Assembly: GCF_010731535.1 (NCBI RefSeq)
Contig: NZ_AP022581.1
Span: 2,117,952-2,181,951 of the forward strand
DNA: 64,000 nucleotides
Direction of reading: 5' to 3'
Source of the DNA: Mycobacterium lacus
Lineage (GTDB): Bacteria > Actinomycetota > Actinomycetes > Mycobacteriales > Mycobacteriaceae
Shown piece by piece: positions 56,401 to 64,000 of this stretch. How positions within the stretch are numbered: position 1 is the stretch's first letter; each line of letters starts with the position of its first letter. The notes beneath the pieces were generated by a model. The model did no database searches, had not been told where the DNA came from, and worked only from the letters and a program-made list of their open reading frames with translations. The position numbers and the translations under genes are program-made.

Positions 56401-59400
56401 GCGATCCGCGCCCGCACCGCCGACGCCCCCGCGGCGTGCAACGAAACCCCTTGCCACGAGAACGGCACCAAAACCGAACCCTCCGGAACCTCGGTACGTT
56501 CGGCGCTCAACGCCACGGCGTGCAAAGCCGCGTCCAGCAGCACCGGATGGACCCCGAACCCGGCCACCGACACCCCCGCATCCGCGGGCAGGGACACCTC
56601 GGCGAACACTTCCTCGCCACGGCGCCACATCGCGGTCAGTCCCCGGAACGCTGGCCCGTACCCGTACCCGCGCTCGGCCAGTCGCTCGTACCCGTCGCCC
56701 ACGTCCACCGCGACCGCACCCACGGGCGGCCACACCGACAGATCCTCGGCCGGCTGCGCGGAGCCCGCGCTCAGCACGCCCTCCGCGTGCAACAGCCAGC
56801 TGCTACCCCTATCGGCACGCGAAAACACCGATACAGCGCGCGTTCCCGATTCGTCCGGGCCAGCCACGACCACCCGCACCGCAACCGATCCGGTCGGCGG
56901 CAACACGAGGGGGGCCGCCAGCGTCAACTCGTCGACCACGCCGCAGCCGACCGCGTCACCGGCGCGGATCGCCAACTCGACGAAGCCCGCCCCCGGGAAG
57001 ATCGCCACGCCGCCGACGGCGTGATCGGCCAACCACCCCTGCACGCCGCGCGACAACCGGCCCGTCAACACCACCCCGCCCGAGGCCGGCAGCTCCACCA
57101 CCGCCCCCAGCAGCGCATGCTCGCCGGCTTCCAGCCCCAGGCCGGCCGCATCGGCGGCGGCGCCATCAGCGGAGAGCCAGAATCGCCGCCGCTCAAAGGC
57201 ATACGTCGGCAACTCGACGAAATTCGCCTCACCCAGCACAGCGCGCCAATCCACGTCCATGCCGGCGACGAAGCCCTGTGCCGCGGCGTTGGCCAGGGTC
57301 ACCGGCTCCGGGCGGTCCTTTCGCAAAGCGGACATCGTCAGGACCGGGGAATCGGCCAGCGATTCTTCGATCGACGCCGTCAAACCGCTACTGGGCCCGA
57401 CTTCGAGGAAGCGGCTTGCGCCGGCCGAGTGCGCGAAGCGCACGCTGTCGGCGAACCGCACCGCTTCCCGGACATGCCGCTTCCAATACGTCGGCGACGC
57501 GTAGTCATCGCCGGCCAACTGCCCGGTCACGTTGGAGATGATTCCGATGCTGGGCTGCCCGATGGCGAGCCCGGCAGCGACCGTCCCGAATTCGTCGATC
57601 ATCGGCTCCATCAACGGGGAGTGGAACGCGTGCGACACGGCCAGCCGATGCACCCGGCGGCCGTCGGCGCGGAGCCGGTCGGCCACCGCGGCCACGGCGT
57701 CCTGTGCGCCCGAAATCACCACCGAACTAGGGCCGTTGACCGCCGCGATGTCGACCTCCGCGCCCAGCAGCGGCCGCACTTCCGCTTCGGTGGCCTGCAC
57801 GGCGGTCATCGCTCCGCCAGCCGGCAGGGCCTGCATGAAGCGGCCGCGGGCCGCGACCAATACCGCGGCGTTCTCCAGGGACAGTACGCCGGCGACGTGC
57901 GCGGCGGTCAGCTCGCCGACCGAGTGGCCCATCACGAAATCGGGTCGTATGCCCCAGGATTCGAGCAGCCGGAACAGGGCAACTTCCACCGCGAACAGTG
58001 CCGGCTGCGCGAATTCCGTGGTGTTCAGCAGGTTTTCGTCGTGGCCCCACATCACTTCGCGCAGCGGGCGCAGCAGGTGCCGGTCCAGTTCGCCGACGAC
58101 CGTATTGAACGCCTCGGCGAATACCTGGTATCCGGCGTGCAATCCCATTCCCATGCCCAGCGATTGGGAGCCTTGGCCGGGGAAGACGAAGACGGTCTTG
58201 CCCGCGGGTGTGGCCGTGCCGCGAATCACCGAGCCGACCTCGTCAAGATCAAGGGTGGCCAGCTCATCCAACCCGGCCAGCAACCGGTCGCGATCCCCGC
58301 CCACGACCACCGCCCGATGCTCGAAGGCCGACCGACCCGCCAGCGACCACCCCACATCGGCGACATCCAGCCCGTCATCCGCACGCACAAAAGCCGCCAA
58401 CCGGGCCGCCTGAGCCCCCAACGCCGCCGCCGACCTCGCCGACACCACCCACGGCACCACCGGCACCGCGCAGCCACCCCCGGCGCGCGGCTCAACCGGG
58501 ACCGCCTCGAGAATCACGTGCGCATTGGTGCCGCTGATCCCAAACGAGGACACCCCAGCCCGTCGAACACGACCACCGGCCTGCCAAGGCCGGGCTTGCG
58601 TCAGCAACGACACCGCCCCCGCCGACCAATCCACATGCGGCGAAGGCTCATCGACATGCAACGTCGCCGGCAACAACTCATGGCGCATCGCCAACACCAT
58701 CTTGATCACACCCGCCACCCCCGCGGCGGCCTGCGTGTGACCCATATTCGACTTGATCGACCCCAACCACAGCGGCTCGGCACGGTCTTGCCCGTAAGTC
58801 GCCAACAACGCCTGCGCCTCGATCGGATCACCCAACGTGGTGCCGGTCCCGTGGCCCTCGACCACGTCAACCTCGGCCGGACTCAGCCCCGCGCTGGCCA
58901 GCGCCGCCCGCACCACCCGCTGCTGCGACGGCCCATTGGGCGCGGTCAACCCGTTGGACGCCCCGTCCTGATTGACCGCCGAACCCCGCACCACCGCCAG
59001 CACCGGATGCCCCAACCGCCGCGCATCCGAGAGCCGCTCCACCACCAACATTCCCCCGCCCTCGGAGAACCCGGTGCCGTCGGCCGCGCCGGCGTACGCC
59101 TTGCACCGGCCGTCCGGTGACAACCCGCGCCAGCGGCTGAATTCCACGAAGATGTCTGGCGTGGCGTTGACGGTGACGCCGCCGGCCAGCGCCAGGTCGC
59201 ATTCGCCCGACCGCAGCGAACCCACCGCCATATGCAACGCCACCAACGACGACGAACACGCCGTATCCACCGACACCGCCGGGCCCTCCAACCCCAGCAC
59301 ATACGACACCCGGCCCGAGGCCACGCTGGACAACTGGCCGGTCAGGCGGAAGCCTTCCACCGGCTCGGCGGCGAACATCCCGTAGCCCTGGGTCATCACC

Positions 59401-62400
59401 CCGGCGAACACACCGGTGGCGCTGCCCCGCAACCCGCCGGGTTCAATTCCCGCCCGCTCCAACGCCTCCCACGACAGCTCTAACAACATCCGCTGCTGGG
59501 GGTCCATCGCCAGCGCCTCGCTGGGCCCAATACCGAAGAAGGCGGGGTCGAAGTCGGCGACCCGATCCACGAAGCCCCCGGTGCGGGTGTAGCACGCGCC
59601 CGCCGCATCGGGGTCGGGGTTGTACAGCCCGGCGAGGTCCCAGCCGCGGTCGGCCGGGAATTCGGAGAGCACGTCGCGGCCCTGGACCAACATGTCCCAC
59701 AGGTCGTCGGGGGAATTCACCCCTCCCGGGTAGCGGCAAGCCATGCCGACGATCGCGATCGGATCGTCTCCCGTGGTTCGCGCCGCGGGTACGGGCTTGA
59801 TCTCTTGTGGGACTCCGGCGATTTCGGCGCGGATATACTTCGCGAGGCCATTAGGGGTTGGGTAGTCGAAGATGAGCGTCGGTGAAAGCGCCAGGCCCGT
59901 AGCGGCTTTGAGCCGGTTGCGCATTTCGACCGCGGTCAGCGAGTCGAAGCCCAACTCCTGGAACGCCTTATCCGGGTCGATCGCCTCGGGCGTCGTGTTG
60001 CCCAGCACGGTGGCGATATGGGAGCGCACCAGGTCCAGCAGAACGGCGTGCTGTTCGGCTTCGGGCAACCCGTGCAAACGATGCGCCAGAGCCGATTTCG
60101 ATTTAGCGGCCGCAAGCGAATCGTCGACCCGGCGCCGGGCGGGCGCGTTGACCAGATCGGCGAACATGGGCGGCACCGCGACCGCGTGCGCGCGCAGCGC
60201 CGCCAGGTCGATGCGGGCGGGCGCGAGGAATGGCTCGTCGACAATCAGTGCGGTGTCGAACAATTCCAGCGCCTCCTCGGAGGACAGGGCCAGCACGCCG
60301 TCGCGACCCAGCCGCGCCAGGTCGGCCGCGTCCAGCCCGCCGGTCATCGCGCTGGCCTGATCCCACAGGCCCCATGCCAGCGAGATCGCCGCCAGCCCGT
60401 GGGCCCGCCGATGCGCGGCCAACCCGTCAAGGAAGGTGTTGGCCGCCGCATAGTTGGCCTGGCCCGACGATCCCACCAGCCCGGCCATCGACGAAAACAT
60501 CACGAACGCCGACACATTCACATCGCGGGTCAACTCATGCAGGTTCCACGCCGCGTCCACCTTCGCCCGCAACACCGCGTCTACCCGCTCCGGCGTCAAC
60601 GATGTCACCACCGCGTCGTCAAGCACACCGGCCGCGTGAATCACCCCGGTCAGCGGGTGCTGCACCCCGATGTCGGCGATCACCTTCGCCAACGCCTCCC
60701 GATTGGCCGCATCGCACGCCACCACCTGCACTTCGGCACCGGCAGCACGCAACTCCGCCACCAATTCCTCGGCACCCGGCGCGTCCGGACCGCGCCGGCT
60801 CACCAGCACCAGGTTGCGCACCGCATGACGGGCCACCAGGTGACGGGCCAGCGCCGAACCCGCCATCCCGGTGCCGCCGGTGACCAACACCGTGCCGGCC
60901 GCCCACGCGTCCGGCATGCTCATCACGACCTTTCCGGTGTGACGCGCCTGACTCAAATACCGCAACGCCGCGGGAGCTCGCCGCACGTCAAACGTGGTGA
61001 CCGGCAACGGCCGCAGCACCCCGGCGTCGAACAGCTCAGCGAGTTCGAGCATGTACTGGTGCATCCGGGGACGCCCGGGCTCGAAGAGGTCGAAGGCGCG
61101 GTAGCGCACACCCGGGTATTCCTGGGCGATCACCCCGGGGTCGCGGATGTCGGTCTTGCCCATCTCCAAGAACACCCCTCCGGGGGCCACCAGGCGCAGC
61201 GACGCATCCACGAACTCGCCCGCCAGCGAGTCCAACACCACATCGAAGCCACGACCACCGGTGACCGCCCGGAACTTCTCCTCGAATTCCAGGCTGCGCG
61301 AATCGGAGATGTGATCGTCGTCAAAGCCCATGGCCCGCAACGTGTCCCACTTACCCTTGCTGGCGGTGGCGAACACCTCCAAGCCCAGATGACGGGCCAG
61401 CTGCACGGCGGCCATGCCCACCCCGCCGGTGCCGGCGTGAATCAACACACGCTGGCCCGGTCGCACGTCGGCGAGATGTATGAACGCGTAGTACGCGGTG
61501 GTGAAAACGGCTGAGATGGCTGCGGCTTCGGCGTATGACCAGTCCGCGGGCATCGGAAGCAGCAGCCGGACATCGCCGGCGACCAGCGTGCCACTGCCGT
61601 CGGGGAAGAACCCGAATACCCGGTCCCCGACCGAGAATTCGGTGACGCCGGGGCCGACCTCGACGACCACGCCGGCGCCTTCGCCACCGAGCAGCGCGTC
61701 GTGGGTGAACATGCCCAGGGTGATCATGATGTCGCGGAAGTTGGCGGCGATGGCGCGCATGGCCACCCGAACCTGGCCGGGCCGCAGCGGCGCGTCAGGG
61801 TTGGGAACCGGCTCCAGCCGCAGATTCTCGAACGTGCCCGCACTGCTGAGACCCAACCGCCACGGGCCGTCGCCCGGCGGCACCAGCACGCCGTCGACCG
61901 CCCGGCTGCCCTGCACCCGCGGCGTGTACACCCGACCGCCTCGCAACAACACCTGCGGCTCGCCGACCGCCAAAGCCGCCGCGATCGCCGCATCATCAAG
62001 GGGCGCATCGGAATCGACCAGCACGATCCGGCCGGGATGCTCGGTCTGGGCCGACCGGACCAGGCCCCACACCGCCGCACCCGCCAAGTCGGTGACGTCC
62101 TCGTTCACCAACGCCATCGCGCCGCGGGTGGCCACGACCAGCACGCCCGAGTCGCGCTCGGTCAACCATGCCTGCACGGCGGCCAGCGCTTGGCGCGTGC
62201 GCTCGTAGCTGCCGGCTACCGGATCTTGTTCGGCCGCAACGGATTCGAACACCTCATGCGAGGGCGTGGAGCCCACCGCCGAGGCCCCGGACGCCGGTGA
62301 CCAGATCACTTCGAACAGCCGGTCCGGGCCCGATCCCGACACCGCCGCCCTCAGCTGCCGCTCGGTCACCGGGCGGGCCACCATCGAGGCCACCGACAAC

Positions 62401-64000
62401 ACCGGCAACCCCAGCCCGTCCGCCAATTCCACCGACATCGCCGACGGCCCCACCGGCGCGATCCGCGCCCGCACCGCCGAGGCCCCGGCGGCGTGTAGCG
62501 ACACGCCCTGCCAGCAGAAGGGCATTGCGAGCTCATCCGGGTCGCCCGCGATCGCGACCGCGTGCAGGGCCGCATCCAACAACGCCGGATGCACGCCGAA
62601 GCCGCCGACTCCCCCGGCCGCCTCCGGCAGCTTCACCTCGGCGAACATCTCCTCGCCACGGGCCCACACCGCGGTCAGCCCCCGAAACGCCGGTCCGTAG
62701 CGGTAGCCGCGCGTCGCCAACCGGTCATAGCCATCGGTCACATCCACCGCGATCGCGCCGGCCGGCGGCCACACCGAAAAATCGGCCCTCGGTTCGACCG
62801 ACCCTGACCTCAAGACGCCCTCGGCGTGCAAAACCCATCCCAATCCGGCGTCCGCGCGCGAATATATCGATACGCCACGCGAATTCGAGTCATCGGCCGC
62901 GCCGACCACCACCTGCACCGCAACCGTGCCGGCAGCCGGCATCAGCAGGGGCGCTTGCAGCGTCAACTCGTCGACCACCGAGCAGCCGACTTCGTCGCCG
63001 GCGCGGATCGCCAGCTCCACAAACCCGGTGCCCGGGAACAACACGACGTCCGACACGGCGTGATCGGCCAGCCACCCCTGCACACCGGGCGACAACCGTC
63101 CCGTCAACATCACCCCACCCGAGGCCGGCAGCTCCACCACCGCACCCAGCAACGCGTGCTCGCTGGCACCCAGTCCCAGGCCGGCGGCGTCGGCCCCCAC
63201 CCCATCGCCGGACAGCCAGAATCGCCGCCGCTCAAAGGCATACGTCGGCAACTCGACGAAACCTGCCCCGTCCAGCACACCGCGCCAGTCGACGCTCACA
63301 CCCGCAACGAACGCGGAGGCAGCCGACGTCAAGAACCGTTCGAGACCGCCATCCCCGCGGCCCAGGGTGGGCACGACGACGGCCTCGGTGCCGCCGTGAA
63401 CGCTGTCGCCACACGTGTCTTCGATACCGGCGATCAACGCGGGGTGCGGGCTGGACTCGATGAAGGTGCGGTATCCCTGCTCACACGCGCTGCGCACCGC
63501 CTGGTCGAACCGCACGGTCTGGCGGATGTTGCGATACCAGTAGTCGGCATCCAAATCCGCGGTATCCAACCGGTTTCCGGTCACCGTGGAGAAGAAGATG
63601 GTGCGCGAGGAACGTGGCTCGATCCCCGAGAGAACCTCGGCGAGCTCGCCGCGAATCGCCTCGACCTCAACCGAATGCGAGGCATAGTCCACGTCGATGC
63701 GGCGGGTGCGCAGCTCCTGCTCCGTGCAGAGCTGGATGAGCTCCTCCAGCGCCGCCACCTCACCCGACACCACGACCGCTGACGGGCCGTTGACCACGGC
63801 GATGCTTGCCCGATTGCCCAAGGGCGCCAACAACTCCCGCGCGCGTTCGGCGCCGCACGCGATGGACACCATGCCTCCCGGGCCGGCCAGCGCCGTCAGC
63901 AACTTGCTGCGCAGGGTGACCACCCGTGCCGCGTCGTGCAAGGACAGCGCGCCGGCGACGTAGGCGGCCGCGATTTCCCCTTGGGAATGGCCGATCACCG
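53466..64000 (-). CDS. pks12: Mycoketide polyketide synthase Pks12, partial (5' end beyond the window)
   Basis: About 3,510 codons reading cleanly to the window edge; roughly 640 residues (KS1 and the first part of AT1) are missing relative to the 4,151 of M. tuberculosis Pks12. Module 1: AT1 (64000-63390; 'GHSQGE', YASH, methylmalonyl), DH, ER ('[11 protein letters not shown]' near 61430), KR, ACP. Module 2: KS (59775-58520; 'DTACSSS', 'EGHGTGTT', 'KSNMGHTQ'), AT2 ('GHSVGE', HAFH, malonyl), DH, ER ('[11 protein letters not shown]' near 55330), KR ('[10 protein letters not shown]'), ACP, and a C-terminal docking tail ending '[15 protein letters not shown]'. This two-module, fully reducing, alternating methylmalonyl/malonyl layout is that of mycoketide synthase, which makes the lipid of mannosyl-phosphomycoketides. 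Confidence 0.95.
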   Translation of the reverse strand, partial: VIGHSQGEIAAAYVAGALSLHDAARVVTLRSKLLTALAGPGGMVSIACGAERARELLAPLGNRASIAVVNGPSAVVVSGEVAALEELIQLCTEQELRTRRIDVDYASHSVEVEAIRGELAEVLSGIEPRSSRTIFFSTVTGNRLDTADLDADYWYRNIRQTVRFDQAVRSACEQGYRTFIESSPHPALIAGIEDTCGDSVHGGTEAVVVPTLGRGDGGLERFLTSAASAFVAGVSVDWRGVLDGAGFVELPTYAFERRRFWLSGDGVGADAAGLGLGASEHALLGAVVELPASGGVMLTGRLSPGVQGWLADHAVSDVVLFPGTGFVELAIRAGDEVGCSVVDELTLQAPLLMPAAGTVAVQVVVGAADDSNSRGVSIYSRADAGLGWVLHAEGVLRSGSVEPRADFSVWPPAGAIAVDVTDGYDRLATRGYRYGPAFRGLTAVWARGEEMFAEVKLPEAAGGVGGFGVHPALLDAALHAVAIAGDPDELAMPFCWQGVSLHAAGASAVRARIAPVGPSAMSVELADGLGLPVLSVASMVARPVTERQLRAAVSGSGPDRLFEVIWSPASGASAVGSTPSHEVFESVAAEQDPVAGSYERTRQALAAVQAWLTERDSGVLVVATRGAMALVNEDVTDLAGAAVWGLVRSAQTEHPGRIVLVDSDAPLDDAAIAAALAVGEPQVLLRGGRVYTPRVQGSRAVDGVLVPPGDGPWRLGLSSAGTFENLRLEPVPNPDAPLRPGQVRVAMRAIAANFRDIMITLGMFTHDALLGGEGAGVVVEVGPGVTEFSVGDRVFGFFPDGSGTLVAGDVRLLLPMPADWSYAEAAAISAVFTTAYYAFIHLADVRPGQRVLIHAGTGGVGMAAVQLARHLGLEVFATASKGKWDTLRAMGFDDDHISDSRSLEFEEKFRAVTGGRGFDVVLDSLAGEFVDASLRLVAPGGVFLEMGKTDIRDPGVIAQEYPGVRYRAFDLFEPGRPRMHQYMLELAELFDAGVLRPLPVTTFDVRRAPAALRYLSQARHTGKVVMSMPDAWAAGTVLVTGGTGMAGSALARHLVARHAVRNLVLVSRRGPDAPGAEELVAELRAAGAEVQVVACDAANREALAKVIADIGVQHPLTGVIHAAGVLDDAVVTSLTPERVDAVLRAKVDAAWNLHELTRDVNVSAFVMFSSMAGLVGSSGQANYAAANTFLDGLAAHRRAHGLAAISLAWGLWDQASAMTGGLDAADLARLGRDGVLALSSEEALELFDTALIVDEPFLAPARIDLAALRAHAVAVPPMFADLVNAPARRRVDDSLAAAKSKSALAHRLHGLPEAEQHAVLLDLVRSHIATVLGNTTPEAIDPDKAFQELGFDSLTAVEMRNRLKAATGLALSPTLIFDYPTPNGLAKYIRAEIAGVPQEIKPVPAARTTGDDPIAIVGMACRYPGGVNSPDDLWDMLVQGRDVLSEFPADRGWDLAGLYNPDPDAAGACYTRTGGFVDRVADFDPAFFGIGPSEALAMDPQQRMLLELSWEALERAGIEPGGLRGSATGVFAGVMTQGYGMFAAEPVEGFRLTGQLSSVASGRVSYVLGLEGPAVSVDTACSSSLVALHMAVGSLRSGECDLALAGGVTVNATPDIFVEFSRWRGLSPDGRCKAYAGAADGTGFSEGGGMLVVERLSDARRLGHPVLAVVRGSAVNQDGASNGLTAPNGPSQQRVVRAALASAGLSPAEVDVVEGHGTGTTLGDPIEAQALLATYGQDRAEPLWLGSIKSNMGHTQAAAGVAGVIKMVLAMRHELLPATLHVDEPSPHVDWSAGAVSLLTQARPWQAGGRVRRAGVSSFGISGTNAHVILEAVPVEPRAGGGCAVPVVPWVVSARSAAALGAQAARLAAFVRADDGLDVADVGWSLAGRSAFEHRAVVVGGDRDRLLAGLDELATLDLDEVGSVIRGTATPAGKTVFVFPGQGSQSLGMGMGLHAGYQVFAEAFNTVVGELDRHLLRPLREVMWGHDENLLNTTEFAQPALFAVEVALFRLLESWGIRPDFVMGHSVGELTAAHVAGVLSLENAAVLVAARGRFMQALPAGGAMTAVQATEAEVRPLLGAEVDIAAVNGPSSVVISGAQDAVAAVADRLRADGRRVHRLAVSHAFHSPLMEPMIDEFGTVAAGLAIGQPSIGIISNVTGQLAGDDYASPTYWKRHVREAVRFADSVRFAHSAGASRFLEVGPSSGLTASIEESLADSPVLTMSALRKDRPEPVTLANAAAQGFVAGMDVDWRAVLGEANFVELPTYAFERRRFWLSADGAAADAAGLGLEAGEHALLGAVVELPASGGVVLTGRLSRGVQGWLADHAVGGVAIFPGAGFVELAIRAGDAVGCGVVDELTLAAPLVLPPTGSVAVRVVVAGPDESGTRAVSVFSRADRGSSWLLHAEGVLSAGSAQPAEDLSVWPPVGAVAVDVGDGYERLAERGYGYGPAFRGLTAMWRRGEEVFAEVSLPADAGVSVAGFGVHPVLLDAALHAVALSAERTEVPEGSVLVPFSWQGVSLHAAGASAVRARIAPVGPSAVSIELADGLGLPVLSVTSMLARPVTERQLRAARSGSGPDRLFEVVWSAQPSSAVEPVPVSLWGTTETSEAATVVFESQPFDGDVVAGVYAATSSVLSVLQSWLSRDGAEQLVVVTRGAMALPGEDITDLAGAAVWGLVRSAQTEHPGRVVLVDSDAPLDDAAVAAVLAAGEPQVLWRGGLVYTARVRGSRAVNGLLVPPGDGPWRLGMSSAGTFENLRLERIPDADAPLQPGQVRVALSAIAANFRDVMIALGLYPDPDAVMGVEASGVVLETSSETSSEQGSFAVGDRVMGLFPEGTGTIATTDQRLLVKVPAGWSHTAAATASVVFATAFYALVDLAAVRPGQRVLVHAAAGGVGMAAVQLARHLGLEVFATASRGKWDTLRAMGFDDDHISDSRGLDFEDKFRAVTGGRGLDVVLNSLAGEFVDASLRLVAPGGMFLEMGKTDIREPGAVAEQHAGVRYRAFDLFEAGPDRIQQILARLAALFGDEVLRPLPVTTFDVRRAPAALRYLSQARHVGKVVMTLPDAWAAGTVLITGGTGMAGSALARHVVTRHGVRNLVLVSRRGPDAPGAEELVADLGAAGARVQVVACDAADRAALAKVIADIPVQHPLSAVMHTAGALDDAVVTSLTPERVDVALRAKVDAAWNLHELTRDLDVSAFVMFSSMAGLVGSSGQANYAAANSFLDALATHRQAQGLPAISLGWGLWNQASAMTGGLATVDFARFARDGVVAMSSEEALELLDTAMIIDEPFMLPAHIDLAALRVKFDTGTLPPMFVDLINAPARRQVDDSLAAAKSKSALLQRLEGLPEDEQHAVLLDLVRSHIATVLGSASPEAIDPDRAFQELGFDSLTAVEMRNRLKAATGLALSPTLIFDYPNSAALAGYMHSELVGNSEQTAPAAAAGEAEIQRVVASIPVKRLRQAGVLDLLLALANEADGSGEVALHETTEQDIADMDLDDLVNAAFMNDDE
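55546..55569 (-). repeat. 12-bp tandem duplication inside pks12 ER2
   Basis: GAGCTGGTTTCC occurs twice in a row, giving a repeated ETSS in the product. It is in frame and lies in a surface linker at the start of the second enoylreductase domain, so it should be tolerated. Confidence 0.8.

Noticed and set aside
56148..59120. 990-codon open frame on the plus strand opposite pks12
   Set aside because: It is antisense to clear Pks12 domains and its product is Arg/His/Gln/Pro-rich, as expected for a shadow frame in GC-rich DNA. Other long plus-strand frames opposite pks12 and Rv2047c are of the same kind.

Overview
The window is high-GC actinobacterial DNA and almost certainly comes from a slow-growing, non-tuberculous Mycobacterium. 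From about 10.5 to 20.5 kb and again from 50.9 kb to the end, gene order, strand and protein lengths match what I recall of M. tuberculosis Rv2037c-Rv2048c: patatin, sugar ABC transporter (ATPase, two permeases, lipoprotein), SnoaL-like protein, pncA, DUF2784 protein, lipT, lppI, an epimerase/PEP-mobile-domain protein, and pks12. Several starts look leaderless (a TANNNT box 6-7 nt before the start codon), which is typical of mycobacteria.

Layout. 0-4.1 kb: a truncated cation-efflux C-terminus, a membrane acyltransferase, small ORFs, a fumarylacetoacetase-family enzyme and a 13E12/DUF222 remnant. 4.1-9.1 kb: a QueD/PTPS-like enzyme converging on a seven-gene minus-strand operon (OsmC, cyanase, acyl-CoA-dehydrogenase-fold protein, ECF sigma factor, zinc anti-sigma factor, flavin reductase, formate/nitrite-type channel) joined by 4-bp overlaps or short gaps. 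9.1-20.5 kb: DUF3097, DUF3349 and the Rv2037c-Rv2046-like block, with an added gluconokinase and a kinase remnant beside lipT.

20.8-50.8 kb is the main discovery: a roughly 30-kb plus-strand biosynthetic cluster lying between lppI and the Rv2047c-like gene, which I recall as adjacent in M. tuberculosis. It encodes a Rieske oxygenase, a chorismate pyruvate-lyase (makes 4-hydroxybenzoate), a FadD22-like 4-hydroxybenzoyl-AMP ligase/carrier fused in one polypeptide to two PKS modules, and a second megasynthase KS-AT-DH-KR-ACP-C-A-PCP-C-A-PCP-E-R. Read collinearly, 4-hydroxybenzoate is the starter, extended with malonate (KR), methylmalonate (DH-ER-KR) and malonate (DH-KR), then joined to two amino acids chosen by identical A domains, epimerised, and released reductively as an aldehyde or alcohol. 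The modules are nearly identical at the DNA level and both megasynthase genes are cut by frameshifts, several of which fall in C-runs inside the repeats. The neighbouring 10.5 kb of pks12 reads cleanly, so assembly error in repeats is the leading explanation.

50.9-64 kb: the Rv2047c-like protein and most of pks12 (mycoketide synthase), whose 5' end lies outside the window. I saw no tRNA, rRNA, CRISPR array, integrase or intact insertion sequence. Assignments rest on reading translations and motifs by eye; comparisons with M. tuberculosis are from memory.
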